64,000 bases of DNA from [Eubacterium] eligens ATCC 27750 (GTDB taxonomy: Bacteria > Bacillota > Clostridia > Lachnospirales > Lachnospiraceae). Position numbers and translations under genes: made by a program. The notes below the pieces were generated by a model. The model ran no database searches and was not told where the DNA came from. It worked only from the letters and a program-made list of their open reading frames with translations. The stretch lies in assembly GCF_000146185.1 (NCBI RefSeq), contig NC_012778.1, positions 1,495,001 to 1,559,000 of the forward strand, given 5' to 3'. This document shows, piece by piece, positions 60,316 through 64,000 of the stretch. Positions within the stretch are counted from its first letter, which is position 1. Every line of letters begins with the position of its first letter.

Positions 60316-61112
60316 TGTCCGATTTATTCAATCCTGAATTATATGTTTCAGATGTATCAGTATATTATGGAAGCAAATGTGCTGTCCAGAATGTAAGCTT
60401 TAACATTCAGCCTGGACAGCTTACAGCAATTATCGGTAATAACGGCTGCGGAAAAACCTCTCTTATAAGAGCTGTTATGAATTTTGTTAAGCATAGCGGA
60501 AAATGCATGCTCGGTGAGCTTCAGCTTGAAAGTATGTCTGTCAGGAAAAGAGCCGGCATGATAAGCTACATTCCACAAAGAACCGGAATAAGCATAAGTA
60601 TGACTGTAAGAGAAGTGTGTCTGCTTGGCTTTAATCCACAGCTTCGCATGCTTGAATCGTATAACTCAGACATGAGATACCGTGCTGATAAAGCTATTGA
60701 TTCCGTGGGACTTGCCGGATTATATGATACAGATTTTCTCACATTAAGCGAAGGCCAGAAGCAGTTATGCATACTTGCACGCACACTTATAGAAGATTCA
60801 GCACTTTTGCTTCTTGATGAGCCAGACAGTGCACTTGATTTCTCTAACCGCCATATGCTTATGAAACATATCCGGAATATTATTTCCGATAACAAATGTG
60901 CCCTCATGTGCATACACAGTCCTGAACTGGCACTTGAGTACTGCGACAGGATTCTTCTTATGAAAAACGGGAAAATTGTTTCAGATATTGATGTACATAC
61001 AGCCAGTCTTTCAGAAATCAATGAGAAAATGTCTCTTATATATGATAATATCAATGTTACGGAATGTACTGATGCAAGGGGAAATGTACACAGAATAGTT
61101 CTTGCTTTGTAA
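60315..61112 (+). CDS. ABC transporter ATP-binding protein (FecE/BtuD type)
   Basis: 265 residues. Walker A is GNNGCGKT (41-48), the signature is LSEGQKQL and Walker B is LLLLDEPDSALD, followed by the switch histidine in MCIHSPE. A complete ATPase for the two-gene transporter above. The signature has Glu in place of the usual Gly-Gly (LSGGQ), a common variant. It is translationally coupled to the permease. Confidence 0.93.
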   Translation: MSDLFNPELYVSDVSVYYGSKCAVQNVSFNIQPGQLTAIIGNNGCGKTSLIRAVMNFVKHSGKCMLGELQLESMSVRKRAGMISYIPQRTGISISMTVREVCLLGFNPQLRMLESYNSDMRYRADKAIDSVGLAGLYDTDFLTLSEGQKQLCILARTLIEDSALLLLDEPDSALDFSNRHMLMKHIRNIISDNKCALMCIHSPELALEYCDRILLMKNGKIVSDIDVHTASLSEINEKMSLIYDNINVTECTDARGNVHRIVLAL

Positions 61113-61125
61113 TAGGAGGAGGTTT

Positions 61126-62262
61126 ATGAATAATTGTTATTTGGACGCAGAAGCCGTAATTACATTTTTCAGGATGACCGGCAGAAAACACATTTTTATA
61201 ACAGGCAGCCGCGGCAGTGGTAAATCGCATCTTGTTAATAATATGTTAAAACATATGTCCGATTCTTTCAATCTGTTACAGAGTCATAGAACGGATACAC
61301 CACAGGTTGTCATTAAATCTAATCTTGTTGCTGACAATAAAGAATTCGTGATTGGTGTACCACGTACATCCGGAATTAATCCTGCATCTAAAGGCAATAA
61401 TATGACAATTACTGAAAGCGGTTTTATTAATTGTGCAATTCCTGCCATTGATACACATCTTGATACAACTCCTGAAAAGTTATTCATTATTGATGAGCTT
61501 GGTTATCTTGAAAGCTCTTGTATCCAATTTCAGAAGGCTGTTGAAAAACTGCTTGATAATTCACATGTTTTAGCTGTAATCAGAAAACAATCCACAGAAT
61601 TTCTAAACAGAATCTGTAACAGGAAAGATGTTCTTGTTATTGATATTGACAGCACATTTGAACCGATTTCATGCATTATTATGGCTTCCGGTATGTCAGA
61701 ACGATTCGGCTCTAATAAACTGATTGCAGACTTTAATGGACGCTCTCTTTTTGAAAATGCAGTATCTATAAGCCATTTTGCTGGCTTTGGTGAGACACTT
61801 GCAGTAACTCGACATGATGAAGTGGTCCATATATGTGAAGATAAGAATATACATTTTCTGCGACACGATATGCCCTACAGAAATGAGATGGTCCGGCTTG
61901 GAGTTACCAGAATTCTATCAGATAACGCTTCTTCAGGGAATCCGCGCCCTCAGGGAATCCTTTTCCTGCCATCAGACCAGCCGCTTATTACAAAGACAAG
62001 CCTGCAGCTTCTGTGTCTTACATTTCTTTATTATGGTGATAAGATATGCAGACTTTCCTACAATGAAAATGCTGGTTCTCCATGTATATTCCCCGCGGGA
62101 TATTACGATGAGCTTCTAAATCTGCCTGAGAAAAAAGGCGGTGGGTTCTTAACAAAAAAATATCCCGCACAGGTTGTATTAGTTCCTGTACGGGATGAAT
62201 ATGAACTATATGATATTGATACTCCGGACGATATTACTCGTCTTTTGAAGTATCTTGGTTAA
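61126..62262 (+). CDS. P-loop NTPase (THEP1-like) fused to MocA-type nucleotidyltransferase
   Basis: 378 residues, two domains. Residues 1-180 form a small NTPase with Walker A GSRGSGKSH (27-35), Walker B IIDELG (121-126) and ELGYLESSCIQFQKAVE, resembling THEP1/DUF265 nucleoside triphosphatases. Residues 182-378 are a MobA/MocA-type transferase (IIMASGMSERFGSNKL, LFLPSDQPLI, GSPCIFPAGYYDELLNL, LYDIDTPDDI), the fold that attaches CMP to molybdopterin for Mo hydroxylases. The fusion would mature the xdh cofactor. The ATG at 61126 follows AGGAGGAGG. Its 3' end overlaps the convergent permease gene by 29 bases. Confidence 0.82.
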   Translation: MNNCYLDAEAVITFFRMTGRKHIFITGSRGSGKSHLVNNMLKHMSDSFNLLQSHRTDTPQVVIKSNLVADNKEFVIGVPRTSGINPASKGNNMTITESGFINCAIPAIDTHLDTTPEKLFIIDELGYLESSCIQFQKAVEKLLDNSHVLAVIRKQSTEFLNRICNRKDVLVIDIDSTFEPISCIIMASGMSERFGSNKLIADFNGRSLFENAVSISHFAGFGETLAVTRHDEVVHICEDKNIHFLRHDMPYRNEMVRLGVTRILSDNASSGNPRPQGILFLPSDQPLITKTSLQLLCLTFLYYGDKICRLSYNENAGSPCIFPAGYYDELLNLPEKKGGGFLTKKYPAQVVLVPVRDEYELYDIDTPDDITRLLKYLG

Positions 62263-63688
62263 CTTCGTTTTCCTGTGTGGCAGCTTCGTTTTCCGGTTTG
62301 CTCTTAGGAAGTATCACATTAAGTAATATTGCCACAAATGCTGCAGGTACAATACCTGACTCACCAAACATAAGCTGTACTGCCTGTGGTGTATGTTCAA
62401 GAATTGCAGGGCTTACACCCATTCCATAACCTACACCAAGTGCAACTGAAACAATTGAAAGTCTTCTTGCATCAAGTGGTTCTTTAGTAATAAGCTGGAT
62501 ACCACTTACTATGATTGATGAGAACATCATAACTGCTGCACCACCAAGTACTGACTGTGGCATGATTGATATAAGTGCTCCAAGCTTAGGAATAAGTCCA
62601 CATAATATAAGGAATACCGCACCTGATGCAAGTGCAACTCTGTTGACAACCTTAGTCATTGCAACAAGTCCTACATTCTGGCTGAATGATGTATTAGGAA
62701 GCACACCAAACATGGCTGCAAGTGTTGAACCAAGGCCATCACACATTACACCTCCAGAAAGCTCCTTATCTGTTGCCTCTCTTCTCATTCCACCTTCCAT
62801 AACGCCTGAAATATCACCAACAGTCTCTACTGCTGTTACAACAAACATTACAAGTACAGGAAGTATTGCTCTTAAATCAAACACAGGCTTAACTGGCATA
62901 AACTTTGGAATTGCAATCCATTTAGCCTCTGCTACCTTGTTCCAGTTAAGTACCCATGATTTAGTATACTCAACTCCATCAGCTGTAACTGCTGTATGTG
63001 GAAGAACCAGTCCCATAATAATTGCTACAATATAACCCACAATAATTCCAACAAGAATTGCAGATGAACTAAGATATCCCTTAGTCCAGTGCTTAACAAA
63101 TAATATAACTACAAGCACAACAAATGCCAGGAAAAGATTTTCCAATGAACCAAAATCCTTAGCAGAGCTTCCACCACCAAATGAATTGATACCTACTGAG
63201 ATGAGCGACAATCCAATTGAAAGAACTACTGTTCCTGTTACTACTGATGGGAAGAATTTTCTTAATGGTTTAATAAATGCTCCAAGTACAGTCTCAAAAA
63301 GACCACCTATAATAGATGCTCCCATAATTGCACCATAAGCTAATATTCCACCACCCATAATCTTGGTAACACTGCTGAATACTCCAATAAATCCTGAGCT
63401 TGTACCCATAATAATAGGTACCTTGCCACCAACAGGTCCAATTGAAAACAACTGGATAAGTGTTACAATACCGGCGATAATCATCGCATTCTGTAAAAGT
63501 GCAACCTGAACCGATGCATACTCACTTCCTGCTCCGATTCCGCATGCTCCTGTGATAATAAGCAATGGTGTAAGATTACCTACAAACATTGCCATTACAT
63601 GCTGAAGTCCAAGCGGTATTGCCTGTTTCAGTGGAAGCTTTCCATTAAAATCATAAGCTTCCGGCATAAGTGCTTTAATCTTTTTCAT
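62234..63688 (-). CDS. Xanthine/uracil permease (NCS2 family)
   Basis: 484 residues, about 14 membrane helices. LKQAIPLGLQHVMAMFVGN and the NCS2 signature FSQNVGLVAMTKVVNR are clear. The sequence is nearer the xanthine/urate branch (PbuX, PucJ) than the uracil branch, judging from gene context more than from sequence. It would import xanthine for Xpt or the Mo hydroxylase. The C-terminal Asn/Glu-rich tail (NEAATQENEVNQDTSKDE) overlaps the end of the preceding plus-strand gene. GGAGGACTT precedes the ATG. Confidence 0.92.
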   Translation of the reverse strand: MKKIKALMPEAYDFNGKLPLKQAIPLGLQHVMAMFVGNLTPLLIITGACGIGAGSEYASVQVALLQNAMIIAGIVTLIQLFSIGPVGGKVPIIMGTSSGFIGVFSSVTKIMGGGILAYGAIMGASIIGGLFETVLGAFIKPLRKFFPSVVTGTVVLSIGLSLISVGINSFGGGSSAKDFGSLENLFLAFVVLVVILFVKHWTKGYLSSSAILVGIIVGYIVAIIMGLVLPHTAVTADGVEYTKSWVLNWNKVAEAKWIAIPKFMPVKPVFDLRAILPVLVMFVVTAVETVGDISGVMEGGMRREATDKELSGGVMCDGLGSTLAAMFGVLPNTSFSQNVGLVAMTKVVNRVALASGAVFLILCGLIPKLGALISIMPQSVLGGAAVMMFSSIIVSGIQLITKEPLDARRLSIVSVALGVGYGMGVSPAILEHTPQAVQLMFGESGIVPAAFVAILLNVILPKSKPENEAATQENEVNQDTSKDE

Positions 63689-63757
63689 AAGTCCTCCAGA
63701 TATTTATAAAAATGTATAAACATAATACTACATTATCATGTTTAATTCTACATTAAA

Positions 63758-64000
63758 TCACGAAAACTTATATCCAACTCCCCATACAGTTTTTATGTAT
63801 TTAGGATTCTTTAAATCTGTTTCTATCTTTGAGCGGATATTTCTTATATGCACCATAATTACATTATTAATGTCATATGCCTCCTCTTCACTCCACAGCA
63901 TATCATATATATGCTCCGTTGAGAAAACATTTCCTTTATTCTTCCATAAAAGCTCAAGTATCGCAAATTCCTTTGGTGTAAGCAGTATTTCTTTAGAAGA
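63758..64000 (-). CDS. OmpR/PhoB-type response regulator, C-terminal DNA-binding domain (partial)
   Basis: Open to the right edge; 80 codons visible. The translation contains LLTPKEFAILELLWKNKGNVFS, HIRNIRSKI and IKTVWGVGYKFS, the winged-helix effector domain of PhoB-family regulators (VanR-like). The receiver domain and start lie outside the window. It probably belongs to a two-component operon. Target unknown. Confidence 0.9.
   Translation of the reverse strand, partial: SSKEILLTPKEFAILELLWKNKGNVFSTEHIYDMLWSEEEAYDINNVIMVHIRNIRSKIETDLKNPKYIKTVWGVGYKFS

Overview
The window reads as a chromosomal segment of a low-GC, endospore-forming, anaerobic Firmicute, most likely a Lachnospiraceae member of the Lachnospira/Eubacterium eligens type. 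This is inferred from AT-rich codon use, strong AGGAGG-type ribosome binding sites, consensus sigma-A promoters, hairpin-plus-U terminators, an alpha/beta SASP gene, and the classical clostridial order tig-clpP-clpX-lon-ysxC. No rRNA, tRNA, CRISPR array, phage or intact insertion sequence was seen.

Layout. 1-9.0 kb: a partial NhaC antiporter, prfA, prmC, a DUF1385 gene, rpmE with its own promoter, leader and terminator, and rho; then, on the plus strand, malic enzyme, a TIGR01212 radical SAM protein and a DUF4364 regulator. 9.0-15.9 kb: ysxC, lon, clpX, clpP, tig and a SASP gene, separated by clear terminators. 16-22.5 kb: a D,D-carboxypeptidase, DJ-1/PfpI, DegV, an alpha/beta hydrolase, a leucine-rich-repeat lipoprotein, a Nudix hydrolase and a membrane protein with a degenerate GGDEF domain. 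22.6-26 kb: a copper module (csoR, membrane-anchored HMA protein, copA with an in-frame C-terminal chaperone domain) with two operator-like palindromes at the csoR promoter. 26-34.1 kb: ketopantoate reductase, PlsC-like acyltransferase, a double GT8 protein, and two YhgE/Pip proteins flanking a small two-helix membrane protein. 34.1-41 kb: a long intergenic with two structured repeats, fhs under a tandem glycine riboswitch, an AGCS symporter, a gene-poor 1.5 kb stretch, an FNT channel and a 4 x 62 bp tandem repeat. 41-47.4 kb: an eight-gene F1Fo ATP synthase operon. 47.6-50.4 kb: lysR with a divergent YczE-like gene, and an Rpn-type nuclease. 50.8-63.7 kb: a purine/molybdenum region (iron alcohol dehydrogenase, xpt, MATE, three-subunit molybdenum hydroxylase, FecCD-type ABC transporter, NTPase-MocA fusion, xanthine permease). 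The right edge cuts an OmpR-type response regulator.

How it may work together. The last region looks like one metabolic unit: xanthine enters by the NCS2 permease, is oxidised by the Mo hydroxylase or salvaged by Xpt, while the ABC transporter plausibly supplies molybdate/tungstate and the NTPase-MocA fusion matures the cofactor. fhs, FNT and the glycine riboswitch tie formate and glycine to one-carbon metabolism.

The most unusual signal is a three-copy, about 165-bp structured element (34159-34323, 34419-34584, 58018-58183). The cores share conserved strings and a GNRA-type tetraloop that differs in each copy, while the approximately 30-bp outer stems are unrelated in sequence yet self-complementary. 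A separate 232-bp rod-like hairpin (57635-57866) lies in the leader of the Mo-hydroxylase operon and is entered by a 52-codon leader ORF. No function is assigned to either.
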